From: a virus
DNA length: 39,370 bases
Virus record (IMG/VR): IMGVR_UViG_3300011445_000013
Span: 1-39,370 of that record
Direction: 5' to 3' (one strand)
Numbering within the stretch: the stretch's first letter is position 1; each line of letters begins with the position of its first letter. This document shows, one piece after another, positions 31,376-37,793 of this stretch. The notes under the pieces were generated by a model. That model was not told the origin of the DNA. It did not search any database and saw only the letters and a program-made list of their open reading frames with translations. The position numbers and the translations under genes are program-made.

Positions 31376-31437
31376 CGCGGCCGCCCTCCGGTCTGGGGCA
31401 ACTCCGCGGCGGCGAGGGCTTGCGGGTCGGGGGTCAT
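31372..31437 (-). CDS. Possible 21-aa peptide linking two coupled genes
   Basis: A 21-codon frame (MTPDPQALAAAELPQTGGRP) overlaps ATGA-fashion with the stop of the 115-aa gene and with the start of the tiny membrane gene. The product may have no function and only carry ribosomes from one gene to the next. Confidence 0.35.
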   Translation of the reverse strand: MTPDPQALAAAELPQTGGRPR

Positions 31438-31781
31438 TGCGCCCACGGCTCACCGTCAGATTTCTTCGGGACTCTGGATAGGTCCATTTTTGCTTTCAAT
31501 CTGGCCTCTTTCTGCTCATCATCGTGCTTTCTCTGCCGCTCAAGGTCGAGTTGACGGCGACGCTTTACCGTCTCGAAATACTCAGGGTCTTCGATCAGCG
31601 CAAGGGCTTGGTCGATTCCGTTCCCGGCTGCTGTTTTGTAAGCCCATGCCGTTGCCTGTAAGAGATGTTTTCCGAACTTGGCCAACAGATCTTTTAACGG
31701 CATCTTTCCCTCATATCTGGCGTAGTCCTCGGCCATCTGCTCGATTGACGGGAAGTGGTTTCGCTTGGATACGAGTTTCAC
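31434..31781 (-). CDS. Hypothetical charged protein (115 aa)
   Basis: A 115-aa protein: helix-turn-helix-like N-terminal half (PSIEQMAEDYARYEGKMPLK, LLAKFGKHLLQATAWAYKTA) and a strongly charged helical C-terminal tail (RRRQLDLERQRKHDDEQKEA). A DNA-binding role is possible but not shown by a recognisable motif. It lies 43 bp after its upstream neighbour. Confidence 0.6.
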   Translation of the reverse strand: MKLVSKRNHFPSIEQMAEDYARYEGKMPLKDLLAKFGKHLLQATAWAYKTAAGNGIDQALALIEDPEYFETVKRRRQLDLERQRKHDDEQKEARLKAKMDLSRVPKKSDGEPWAQ

Positions 31782-31824
31782 GAATCCCCCTCCTGAATCG
31801 CGCCAACGGCGAGGTCAGCTTTAC

Positions 31825-32190
31825 TCAGCATTGGGTGTCCTTCATGGCGGCGTCGATAGCCTGCCTAACCGTAATCCTCGTATCAGGATCGGCATAGGTA
31901 TTCGCGCATTCCGTCTCGGAGGCCGCATCCCACACGTCATCTGACAGCCAGCCGTTGCCCTTATTGGACTCCTCAATCATGTAATCCAACCGCGCCGAGT
32001 CCCGTTGCGCCACCAGCAGTTCGGCGCGGGTGCGGGCCATCTCTGTGCTTGCCGCTATCAGTTGCGTAGTGGCTTCACGCAGTTGGGTTGTTATTTCCAC
32101 CAGCTTCCCCCGCTCCCCGGCCAACTGGATCTCCAGATTCTCGATGTCATTCATCAGGTCTTGGATCTGAGCGACGTGACTACCGTCCAT
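31825..32190 (-). CDS. Coiled-coil hypothetical protein (121 aa)
   Basis: A 121-aa protein with a coiled coil over residues about 5-75 (HVAQIQDLMNDIENLEIQLA, TTQLREATTQLIAASTEMAR), then a short ordered tail (NGWLSDDVWDAASETECANT). The ATG at 32190 overlaps the preceding gene by 11 bp. It is one of three consecutive coiled-coil genes, which may have arisen by duplication or interact. Confidence 0.65.
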   Translation of the reverse strand: MDGSHVAQIQDLMNDIENLEIQLAGERGKLVEITTQLREATTQLIAASTEMARTRAELLVAQRDSARLDYMIEESNKGNGWLSDDVWDAASETECANTYADPDTRITVRQAIDAAMKDTQC

Positions 32191-32773
32191 TTTCTTTCCC
32201 CTCCCCTGCGCCGGCCAGGCGGTCGGCAAGTTGACGTAACTCGGCAGCCATCGCCATGCATACGTTTGCCCCGTGCCGCTTTAGGGTTGTCCCAGGCTCC
32301 GGGCATGGCATGAGCAATTCGGTTTCCTCGCAGTGTTCCGCCGCTTCTCGTAGCGCCTCAACCTTCGCCGCCCTTTTCACGGCCTCCAGCGCGGCTGAGG
32401 TGGTTTGGGCTTCAAATAGTACGGCGTCCGCTATGTAGACCGGGCAATCCCAGTTATGCACCCCGTTGCCGGTAAAGCAGACCGTGCATTCCGTGGCTGG
32501 GTCGCCGTCGTCGTTCTCTCCGGTTTTGATCCGGTTGGTCCTGATCTCCTCCAGCGCCACCCGCCGCAATTCCGCCAAGGCTTCCGCGTCAACAAGCTCA
32601 CTTTCGAGCCGCGTGCATTCCGCCACTAACTCTTCGGCGCGGGTTTCAAGGGCGGCGATCTGCTCTTGATCGGCCAGTGCCTTGGCGTCAATGTCCGCTA
32701 GTTTAGACTTCGGCACAATCACCGCTTGTCCAATGGCCAGCATCTCTCGATATTGAACGTCTAAATTACCCAT
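32180..32773 (-). CDS. Coiled-coil protein with Cys/His site (197 aa)
   Basis: A 197-aa protein: coiled coil over about residues 25-80 (DQEQIAALETRAEELVAECT), a compact metal-like motif CTVCFTGNGVHNWDCP (about 96-111; C, C, H, C ligands) and a helical C-terminal third. The motif CxxC-x7-H-x3-C looks like a zinc site. It overlaps both neighbours. Function unknown; combination of coiled coil and zinc site is common in phage accessory proteins. Confidence 0.65.
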   Translation of the reverse strand: MGNLDVQYREMLAIGQAVIVPKSKLADIDAKALADQEQIAALETRAEELVAECTRLESELVDAEALAELRRVALEEIRTNRIKTGENDDGDPATECTVCFTGNGVHNWDCPVYIADAVLFEAQTTSAALEAVKRAAKVEALREAAEHCEETELLMPCPEPGTTLKRHGANVCMAMAAELRQLADRLAGAGEGKENGR

Positions 32774-33293
32774 TGCTCTCCCCTTTCAGCCGAGCCGCTT
32801 CTTCGCGGAGATCCTTGGCTCGGCTCGCGCATATCCGGCGAATCTCATCCCGCGCACCATCAGGCCCGATGTACTCCTGGATGTGATCGTGCAGGCGCTC
32901 CAACTCGACCGCAGCCCCTTCGCGCTTCATGCGGGCGTCACGGGCGGGCATCTCGGCTTCGAGTTCGGTAATCCTTCGGTCTGCACCTGCCAGATACTCA
33001 CCTGCTGCCTCCAACTCCGCAATCCGCTCCCGTGCCGCGGCCAGTTCGGCGGCGACTTGCGGCCAGGAATTATGCGACTTGATCGCCCACTGTTTATTGG
33101 CCTCCTGCTGTTCCGCCGTTATTTCATTGCCCATGGTTGCCGATAGAATCTGGCTCTGGCAGGATCCATTGGTGTATTCGAGAAACGGCCCACCAATCAC
33201 AACGCCCGGCATGTGTGGACGTTCGCCCCACACCCCCTGCGTGCTGGCCGCGTGCAGGGCGTTCAGGTGTGGGAGGTCTACGGGGTCAGACAT
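32766..33293 (-). CDS. Coiled-coil hypothetical protein (175 aa)
   Basis: A 175-aa protein starting MSDPVDLPHLNALHAASTQG, with an N-terminal beta part (GVVIGGPFLEYTN, about 32-44), and a coiled coil from about residue 78 to 130 (AAELAAARERIAELEAAGEY). The ATG at 33293 overlaps the previous stop by 8 bp; a longer reading to 33410 lies over the zinc-ribbon gene and is rejected. Unknown function. Confidence 0.65.
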   Translation of the reverse strand: MSDPVDLPHLNALHAASTQGVWGERPHMPGVVIGGPFLEYTNGSCQSQILSATMGNEITAEQQEANKQWAIKSHNSWPQVAAELAAARERIAELEAAGEYLAGADRRITELEAEMPARDARMKREGAAVELERLHDHIQEYIGPDGARDEIRRICASRAKDLREEAARLKGESNG

Positions 33294-33480
33294 CCTTGGA
33301 CTCCGTAACCTCATCGGCGCTGTACTGAGCGTCGAGCAAATCTTGCACCGTGGCGTCCACCATGGGCCCATCGCACTCCTCGCAGGATGTATTGCGGCCA
33401 CAATCGCCACATATAAAGCCGCAGTCCTCGCAGATTGATTGCGCCATCCCGTTCCATGCGCCTCGTTTTGCTTTATCCAC
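33286..33480 (-). CDS. Zinc-ribbon-like small protein (64 aa)
   Basis: A 64-aa protein with CEDCGFICGDCGRNTSCEEC (from about residue 17): four CxxC-type pairs, enough for two zinc sites in about 20 residues. The C-terminal part is acidic. The start at 33480 overlaps the upstream stop by 8 bp; MAQSICEDCG at 33447 is an alternative start. Likely a small DNA, RNA or protein-binding module. Confidence 0.65.
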   Translation of the reverse strand: MDKAKRGAWNGMAQSICEDCGFICGDCGRNTSCEECDGPMVDATVQDLLDAQYSADEVTESKDV

Positions 33481-33943
33481 GTCCAGCCTCCTTCCGTGCC
33501 TTGTCGATGAGGGCCATCAACCGCGTCTCTAAATCGTGAATGCCGTTGTACAACTTGGCGTCGTTGCCGTATTTAGTAAATGCGTATGCGGATAGTTCGC
33601 GATCGCTAGCATCCACAAACTCCGGGTCTTTCAGCACATCCGGGTCAGGCGCGAGTGCCAGGTAGCCCATCCTCAGCGGGATTCTCCCGCCGCAAGGCTG
33701 ATCCTTACCCGCGCTCTCAGTCATGCCGCACACGCGGCAGACCTTATACGGTGCTTGGAATGCTGGCGTCCAGTCGTGCTGTGGTTGGGCGGCGCGGAGT
33801 TGGGCGCGGTAGGATTCAAGCGGATCGCTTATGTGAACCGAGTTGATGACCACCCGGTCTCCATCCATATCGAGATCCTGCTCGTCTATTACCTTCTCCA
33901 GCGCCGCAATCGCGCCCCGCAGATATTCAGGTGTTTCCGGCAC
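33473..33943 (-). CDS. Hypothetical protein (156 aa, GTG start)
   Basis: A 156-aa acidic protein (PETPEYLRGAIAALEKVIDE; CRVCGMTESAGKDQPC centre; DRELSAYAFTKYGNDAKLYN). CxxC at about residue 89 and a further Cys at about 102 could form part of a metal site. The start is GTG and the preceding short frame overlaps it. No family recognised. Confidence 0.6.
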   Translation of the reverse strand: MPETPEYLRGAIAALEKVIDEQDLDMDGDRVVINSVHISDPLESYRAQLRAAQPQHDWTPAFQAPYKVCRVCGMTESAGKDQPCGGRIPLRMGYLALAPDPDVLKDPEFVDASDRELSAYAFTKYGNDAKLYNGIHDLETRLMALIDKARKEAGRG

Positions 33944-34054
33944 TGGCTTTCCTCAGTTCCTCCCGTGATTCGATTTGTGCCTGAATGTTTTTCCTACACT
34001 CAGCCTTATAGTTGCGCTCCAAAGTGAACACGGGGCTATCGCCAACTCACTCAT
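33927..34054 (-). pseudogene. Short frameshifted or tiny gene between the 80-aa and 156-aa genes
   Basis: An ATG at 34054 with a strong ribosome site (GGAGG) and ATGA coupling opens a 33-codon frame of unnatural composition ending at 33953. In another frame a GTG at 34031 gives a natural-looking charged helix (FTLERNYKAECRKNIQAQIE, then SREELRKASAGNT) ending at 33927 over the next start codon. A one-base shift would join MSELA to that helix, so either an indel, a programmed shift or two tiny genes is possible. Confidence 0.35.
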
Positions 34055-34293
34055 CGCGCCTCCTCCTTCGCCCGTCTCTCCCGCTCCTGCCGGCCGGCCT
34101 CCTCGAGCACGTCGATCGCATACGCCATCACCGTTTCCGGATAGGCGCTCTTCGGGCTGCGCGGCAAAGGGAGCACCGGCATGAGCCGCAGAAACCGCAA
34201 CGCGCCCTTCACCCGACGGTCGAACAGCATCTCGTGTTTACGCACTGTCGCGGCCTCCAGCTTGCCTTGTAAATCGCCGAATCTGAGTTTCAT
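34051..34293 (-). CDS. Small basic protein (80 aa)
   Basis: An 80-aa basic helical protein (MKLRFGDLQGKLEAATVRKH; LRFLRLMPVLPLPRSPKSAY; C-terminal RQERERRAKEEAR). The start MKLRFGD resembles the MKLEFGD start of the 145-aa protein at 29279, although the rest differs. It lies 18 bp after the clamp-motif zinc protein. Unknown function. Confidence 0.55.
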   Translation of the reverse strand: MKLRFGDLQGKLEAATVRKHEMLFDRRVKGALRFLRLMPVLPLPRSPKSAYPETVMAYAIDVLEEAGRQERERRAKEEAR

Positions 34294-34311
34294 CTCCCTA
34301 CCCTCTATTCG

Positions 34312-34503
34312 CTAAAACAAGCTGATTTGCTCCCCATCGATGTCGCCGGGCGGCGCCTCATCGGTAAACGGTTTCACCCGGCAGCACGCCGGGCAGCAGA
34401 CCGCGCAGTAAAACTTTCCGCCGGCTTCGTGGGCTTTGGCGTAGCGGCCGCATTCGGAACAACGGGCGCCGAACTCGAAACTGCTGAACTGGAAACACTG
34501 CAT
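34312..34503 (-). CDS. Zinc-ribbon protein with C-terminal clamp-binding-like motif (63 aa)
   Basis: A 63-aa protein: MQCFQFSSFEFGARCSECGR, then FYCAVCCPACCRV, giving two CxxC pairs plus extra Cys for one or two zinc sites, and a flexible tail ending in EQISLF at the very C terminus. QISLF matches the beta sliding-clamp-binding consensus (QLxLF type), which is usually exposed at a terminus. A phage protein with such a tail could tether to or inhibit the host clamp. It overlaps the 3' end of the 238-aa frame by 130 bp in another phase. Confidence 0.6.
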   Translation of the reverse strand: MQCFQFSSFEFGARCSECGRYAKAHEAGGKFYCAVCCPACCRVKPFTDEAPPGDIDGEQISLF

Positions 34504-35090
34504 GGAACCCGCTCCTCGATCGCCATCACCCGATTTCTGTTTCTCAGCGCCTCGCCCTTTTCGCAGCCGCAATACTCGGCCCGGCCGGAAACGACCGATA
34601 TCCCGTCGCTGCAGCACTCCCGGGCGACCGGCATGGGCACCGCCGCCGGTTCGACGTCGGGCTCCCACTCGATCGCGTCCTGGCAGTCCGGGCAGGGAAC
34701 TTTCGCGGCTTCGCAGGCGGCATCAATCTGCTCGGCCGTCATCGACCAGTCCGGCTTCCAGCCAGGCTGGCCAACCTTCCCGGTCCCGCTGCAACGGAAG
34801 CAGTGCCCCAGCGGCGGCGGCGACTTCCACACGTTTCGCTCGGCGTCAATCACGGCGCTAACCCAGGCCCGGAGTTCGCCCGGCGACGGCACGCGGTTGG
34901 TCTCCGGCGAGGAGGCCCGCGCCAGGTCCGCGAGTAGATTGCCGACCGCGGCCCGCGCCAGGTCCTCGGTTTCCGCCGCCGCCTGCAAAGCGTCGACGAG
35001 TTCCTGAAACCCGTTCGCCCCGATAGAGGCGTAATACGGCAGCCCTTCCATCCGTTCGAGCTGCGCCTTGCAAAACTTCTTACTCAGCAT
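34374..35090 (-). CDS. Cys-rich DnaJ-zinc-like protein (238 aa)
   Basis: A 238-aa protein: an N-terminal helical part (KAQLERMEGLPYYASIGANG), then CFRCSGTGKVGQ and CPDCQDAIEW and later CC, CGCEKGEALR, a set of CxxC-type knuckles like DnaJ zinc domains (about residues 97-180). The last roughly 44 residues, Ser/Ala/Pro-rich, coincide with the out-of-phase zinc-ribbon gene and are probably just its shadow. It overlaps the replication gene by 11 bp, so it may assist replication initiation. Confidence 0.6.
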   Translation of the reverse strand: MLSKKFCKAQLERMEGLPYYASIGANGFQELVDALQAAAETEDLARAAVGNLLADLARASSPETNRVPSPGELRAWVSAVIDAERNVWKSPPPLGHCFRCSGTGKVGQPGWKPDWSMTAEQIDAACEAAKVPCPDCQDAIEWEPDVEPAAVPMPVARECCSDGISVVSGRAEYCGCEKGEALRNRNRVMAIEERVPCSVSSSAVSSSAPVVPNAAATPKPTKPAESFTARSAARRAAG

Positions 35091-35937
35091 CTTCGTCGTC
35101 CCTCAGTAACTCGTATCGGCCGGTTGGCGCGGCTCTGTGGCTGGCGGTTTCCGCCGGGAGTTCGTCCAGCCAGCGCTTGCCGTGGAGCCAGGTCGCCGGA
35201 AGCGGCTGATACTGGCTTGCCCTTTGCCGGTAAATGGGAGTTTGCAGGCGCGTGGCTGCCATGATCGCCTGGAACGTCTCCGGATCCTGCACCTTCGATT
35301 TCCATTCGAGTTCGGCATGGCCGCGGTCTTTTTTCGCCCAGACTTCCTCCCACCAGGCGTTGAACCACCACTGCTGGTCCCGGCTGAGTTCGCTCCGGCG
35401 GCCGTTCTTGCGAGCCGGTTTGGCCTCTGACACACCAGCCGCGAAAGCGGCGTTGTCGCAAGTGTTCGTAAGAACACAGGAATCAGGAATCAGGAATCCG
35501 GAATCAGGAATCAGCCGGGCTTGTACGGTGCTTATCTGGTTCTTGTCTGGTGCTTTTTCGGTTGTTGCCGCCAAAATATCTAGTGCCTGCACCGGGTTTG
35601 CACCGGGTTTATCCGGTAAAACGCTATTTTTTTCGCGCAAGTGGGGATTCTGGTGTTTGGCGAATGCAGGGATGAAAATCAGTTTTTGGCGACCGACCTG
35701 GTACCGCTCGATGAGGCTTTCCCGGTCCAGGAAGGCGAGCCATTCCATCACATCCTCGACCGCCGTGGAGTCGTAGGGGAAGGCGTAGGAGCGGAACTTC
35801 ATCGGCCGCTCTTCGAGCTTTCCTTCCCGGTCGGCCAGTGTCCAGAGGGCGGCGAAAAGCAGGCGCGCGCCAAACGGGCAGCGCCCTAACTGTTCGGACT
35901 CAAAGAAACCCGGTTTGATATTACGGGAGCGGGCCAT
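35080..35937 (-). CDS. Replisome organiser/replication initiator-like protein (285 aa)
   Basis: The N terminus (MARSRNIKPGFFESEQLGRC, RLLFAALWTLADREGKLEER, FIPAFAKHQNPH; residues about 1-120) is the winged-helix pattern of phage replication initiators that open the origin and recruit host DnaB or DnaC. The middle (about 130-160) is a variable linker containing LIPDSGFLIPDS, encoded by tandem CAGGAAT repeats. The C-terminal part (about 180-285) holds QQWWFNAWWEEVWAKKDRGH and PLPATWLHGKRWLDE, typical of DnaD/primosome-like ends. No other replication enzyme is encoded, so the host machinery must be recruited. Confidence 0.75.
   Translation of the reverse strand: MARSRNIKPGFFESEQLGRCPFGARLLFAALWTLADREGKLEERPMKFRSYAFPYDSTAVEDVMEWLAFLDRESLIERYQVGRQKLIFIPAFAKHQNPHLREKNSVLPDKPGANPVQALDILAATTEKAPDKNQISTVQARLIPDSGFLIPDSCVLTNTCDNAAFAAGVSEAKPARKNGRRSELSRDQQWWFNAWWEEVWAKKDRGHAELEWKSKVQDPETFQAIMAATRLQTPIYRQRASQYQPLPATWLHGKRWLDELPAETASHRAAPTGRYELLRDDEDAE
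35477..35514. repeat. Tandem 7-bp repeats in the replication gene, candidate origin iterons
   Basis: Four exact CAGGAAT units and one CCGGAAT unit follow head to tail, ending CAG. They lie in the linker-coding part of the initiator-like gene. An AT-rich stretch (about 35560-35635, including ATTTTTTT) lies beside them. This mirrors lambda O, where origin iterons sit inside the initiator gene. Confidence 0.45.
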
Positions 35938-35983
35938 CAGTTACCTCCTTCCCGGCTATCTCCAAAAAACCGGAATACGTTCG

Positions 35984-36376
35984 TCACCGGGCCCCGATTT
36001 CCGCCCGGTACCAGGCCATGAAATTCTCAATGGAATCAGACACCAGGCACAGCGCCCCGCGCGAGCGTTCCATCGCCATCCAAGTGACTTGCGACTTACG
36101 CAATTTGCCGCCGGAATCGCCTTTCGACTTAGGCCGCTTAAACTCCATCCAGATCAGTTCGCAGCGCGGGCTGGATCCGTATCTGACGGCCAACCGGTCT
36201 GGCATTCCTTCCTCACCAACCGTTGCCACCACGCGGTCATCGCGGACTAACTCACCGTACCCGGTGGCGAAGATTCGCCAGCCGTGGTGGTGTAGGAAGT
36301 CCTCGACCTGGCGCACCACATCGCGCTCGCTGAGCTTCAGCTTGCCGGCTTTGTCGAGTTGGAGCCCCTGCGCCAT
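35984..36376 (-). CDS. VRR-NUC domain nuclease (130 aa)
   Basis: A PD-(D/E)xK-type nuclease of the VRR-NUC family: helix LSERDVVRQVEDFLHHHGWR (about 15-34), GMPDRLAVR with D60, ELIWMEFKRP with E78 and K80, and LRKSQVTWM with Q96, the family's catalytic set. Length is that of stand-alone phage copies. Such enzymes cut branched DNA and may resolve recombination or replication intermediates. It lies between the AT-hook protein (3-bp gap) and the replication initiator. Confidence 0.85.
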   Translation of the reverse strand: MAQGLQLDKAGKLKLSERDVVRQVEDFLHHHGWRIFATGYGELVRDDRVVATVGEEGMPDRLAVRYGSSPRCELIWMEFKRPKSKGDSGGKLRKSQVTWMAMERSRGALCLVSDSIENFMAWYRAEIGAR

Positions 36377-36379
36377 CGC

Positions 36380-36997
36380 TTATTGCACTGCCTCCGTGGT
36401 GATTGTCGATGGGTGCGCCTTCCGCGGACGGCCCCGCTTTTTGGGTGGCGGTGCGGCCGGGGCTGGCTCTCGCGGCGGGTCAAGATCCTCCGGATCCTCG
36501 CCCCCATCGGTGTCCTCCGGATCGTCCCGATCCTGCTCCTCGAGCGTCGGCTGCAGCTTGCCTTGCTCGGGCAGCCGGTGGAGGTGCATCTGGCCGTCGG
36601 CCTGCCCCATAAGGCCAAAGAACTCCGTGATGTCCGACCAGGCGGTGGAGAGCAGCCGGAACCGGAGCTGCGTCTGGATCGAGCCGTCGGTGTCGCCTTT
36701 CGACCGGGACAGTTCGAAGGCATCGGCGGTGGTGGCCGGGCACTCCAGCCCCTCGGCTCCCGATCCGTTCAGCCGGAGCGCTACTCGCTCGAGATACAAA
36801 TCCCCGGTCAGTTTCGTCGTCCCCTCCAGGCCGGAGATCAAATGGCCGCCGGAGTAGATTTCCCAGCCCATCTCCCGCGCCAGTTCGCTGGTGATATCGC
36901 AGGCGACATGCGCGCGGACGATACAGTTTCCTTCGCTTACCCGCAGGTCCACATGCCGGATCTGGGCGCCTCGCAGGATCAGTCTTCGACTAGGCAA
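36380..36997 (-). CDS. AT-hook-containing hypothetical protein (205 aa)
   Basis: A 205-aa protein: a beta-rich N-terminal domain (RLILRGAQIRHVDLRVSEGN; AREMGWEIYSGGHLISGLEG), then a helical part, an acidic linker (DRDDPEDTDGGEDPEDLDPP) and PPPKKRGRPRKAH near the C terminus, an AT-hook (core RGRPRK) that inserts in AT-rich minor grooves. It is placed with exonuclease, nuclease and replication genes, so a DNA-metabolism role is likely. It overlaps the exonuclease gene by 8 bp. Confidence 0.65.
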   Translation of the reverse strand: MPSRRLILRGAQIRHVDLRVSEGNCIVRAHVACDITSELAREMGWEIYSGGHLISGLEGTTKLTGDLYLERVALRLNGSGAEGLECPATTADAFELSRSKGDTDGSIQTQLRFRLLSTAWSDITEFFGLMGQADGQMHLHRLPEQGKLQPTLEEQDRDDPEDTDGGEDPEDLDPPREPAPAAPPPKKRGRPRKAHPSTITTEAVQ

Positions 36998-37580
36998 CCA
37001 GGGCCTCCTTTCCCTTGGCGATGATAGCCGCGTGGATCGCCGCCGTCATCCGGCAGTCGGCGAGCGCGTCGTGGGCGCCGCTGGTGTCGATGCCAAAGTG
37101 GGCGGAGACGGTGGAGAGCTTGAAATTGGCGAGCCGCAAACGGTGATTGTCGGCGTGCTCGAGTACGAGTTGCAGCACGTCGAGCGTCGGCCGGCGGAAG
37201 GGCGGGAAGATGCCCCAGCGGTCGAACATGGCCGTGGCCCGCGGCCCGTCGAAGGAGGCGCTGTTGTAGCCGGCCAGGCGCGCCACTTTATAGGGCATGC
37301 CCGTCTTCGCCGAAGTCAGCGAAAGGCACTTATGGCGGTGCAGGAACGAGGCGAAATTGGCGGTGGCCTGGTCCTCGGAGATCGCTTCCTTGTCCCACAC
37401 CGCCGGGTCGTAGCGGTTGATCCGGAGCGCCTCCGGATCGGCCGTCCCCGGGTCGAAGCGGATCCGGTAATACATGCTGTTGAGCTCGCGGCCCTTCTCG
37501 ACGGCAATGGCGGCGAGCGAAATGTTGGGGTGGCGCATCTCCACGCCCCCGGTTTCAAAGTCAAAGTAGACGGTGGTCAA
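36990..37580 (-). CDS. DEDDh 3'-5' exonuclease (DnaQ-like, 196 aa)
   Basis: A DnaQ-superfamily exonuclease with all catalytic residues visible: Exo I YFDFETGG (D7, E9), Exo II GYNSASFD (D111), Exo III HDALADCR (H170, D175). It removes nucleotides from 3' ends, for proofreading or recombination. Similar to exonuclease I-type enzymes in GYNSxxFD and LLKLxxL-like spacing. Placed with the SbcC-like ATPase, it may act in DNA end processing. Confidence 0.9.
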   Translation of the reverse strand: MTTVYFDFETGGVEMRHPNISLAAIAVEKGRELNSMYYRIRFDPGTADPEALRINRYDPAVWDKEAISEDQATANFASFLHRHKCLSLTSAKTGMPYKVARLAGYNSASFDGPRATAMFDRWGIFPPFRRPTLDVLQLVLEHADNHRLRLANFKLSTVSAHFGIDTSGAHDALADCRMTAAIHAAIIAKGKEALVA

Positions 37581-37596
37581 TGGGTGTTCCTTTCAC

Positions 37597-37791
37597 TTAC
37601 TTCCGGATTTGTTTCGAGGCTTCAGTGGCCTCTCGGGCGGCTAACCGTTCCATGAATTGGACCAGCGCTTTCTGTACATGCGGGTCCAGATAGACAGTGT
37701 TGGTAGTGGCGATCCCGTCCTCTGTGGTTAGAACGATGTGGTAGCCGTCGAAATCCACATACACGCCGTCGCCGAGATAGGTCTTCTCCAT
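37597..37791 (-). CDS. Small conserved phage protein (64 aa)
   Basis: A 64-aa protein (MEKTYLGDGVYVDFDGYHIV, LTTEDGI, NTVYLDPHVQKALVQFMERL). This pattern, with YLGDGVYV at the start and YLDPHV-A-L at the end, is widespread in phages without known function. The ATG at 37791 lies 2 bp after the ATPase stop; a longer reading up to 37908 is inside the ATPase gene. Confidence 0.8.
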   Translation of the reverse strand: MEKTYLGDGVYVDFDGYHIVLTTEDGIATTNTVYLDPHVQKALVQFMERLAAREATEASKQIRK

Positions 37792-37793
37792 GG

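Noticed and set aside
35477-35514. CRISPR array
   Set aside because: The units are 7 bp, contiguous and have no spacers; no array of repeat-spacer form was seen anywhere in the window.
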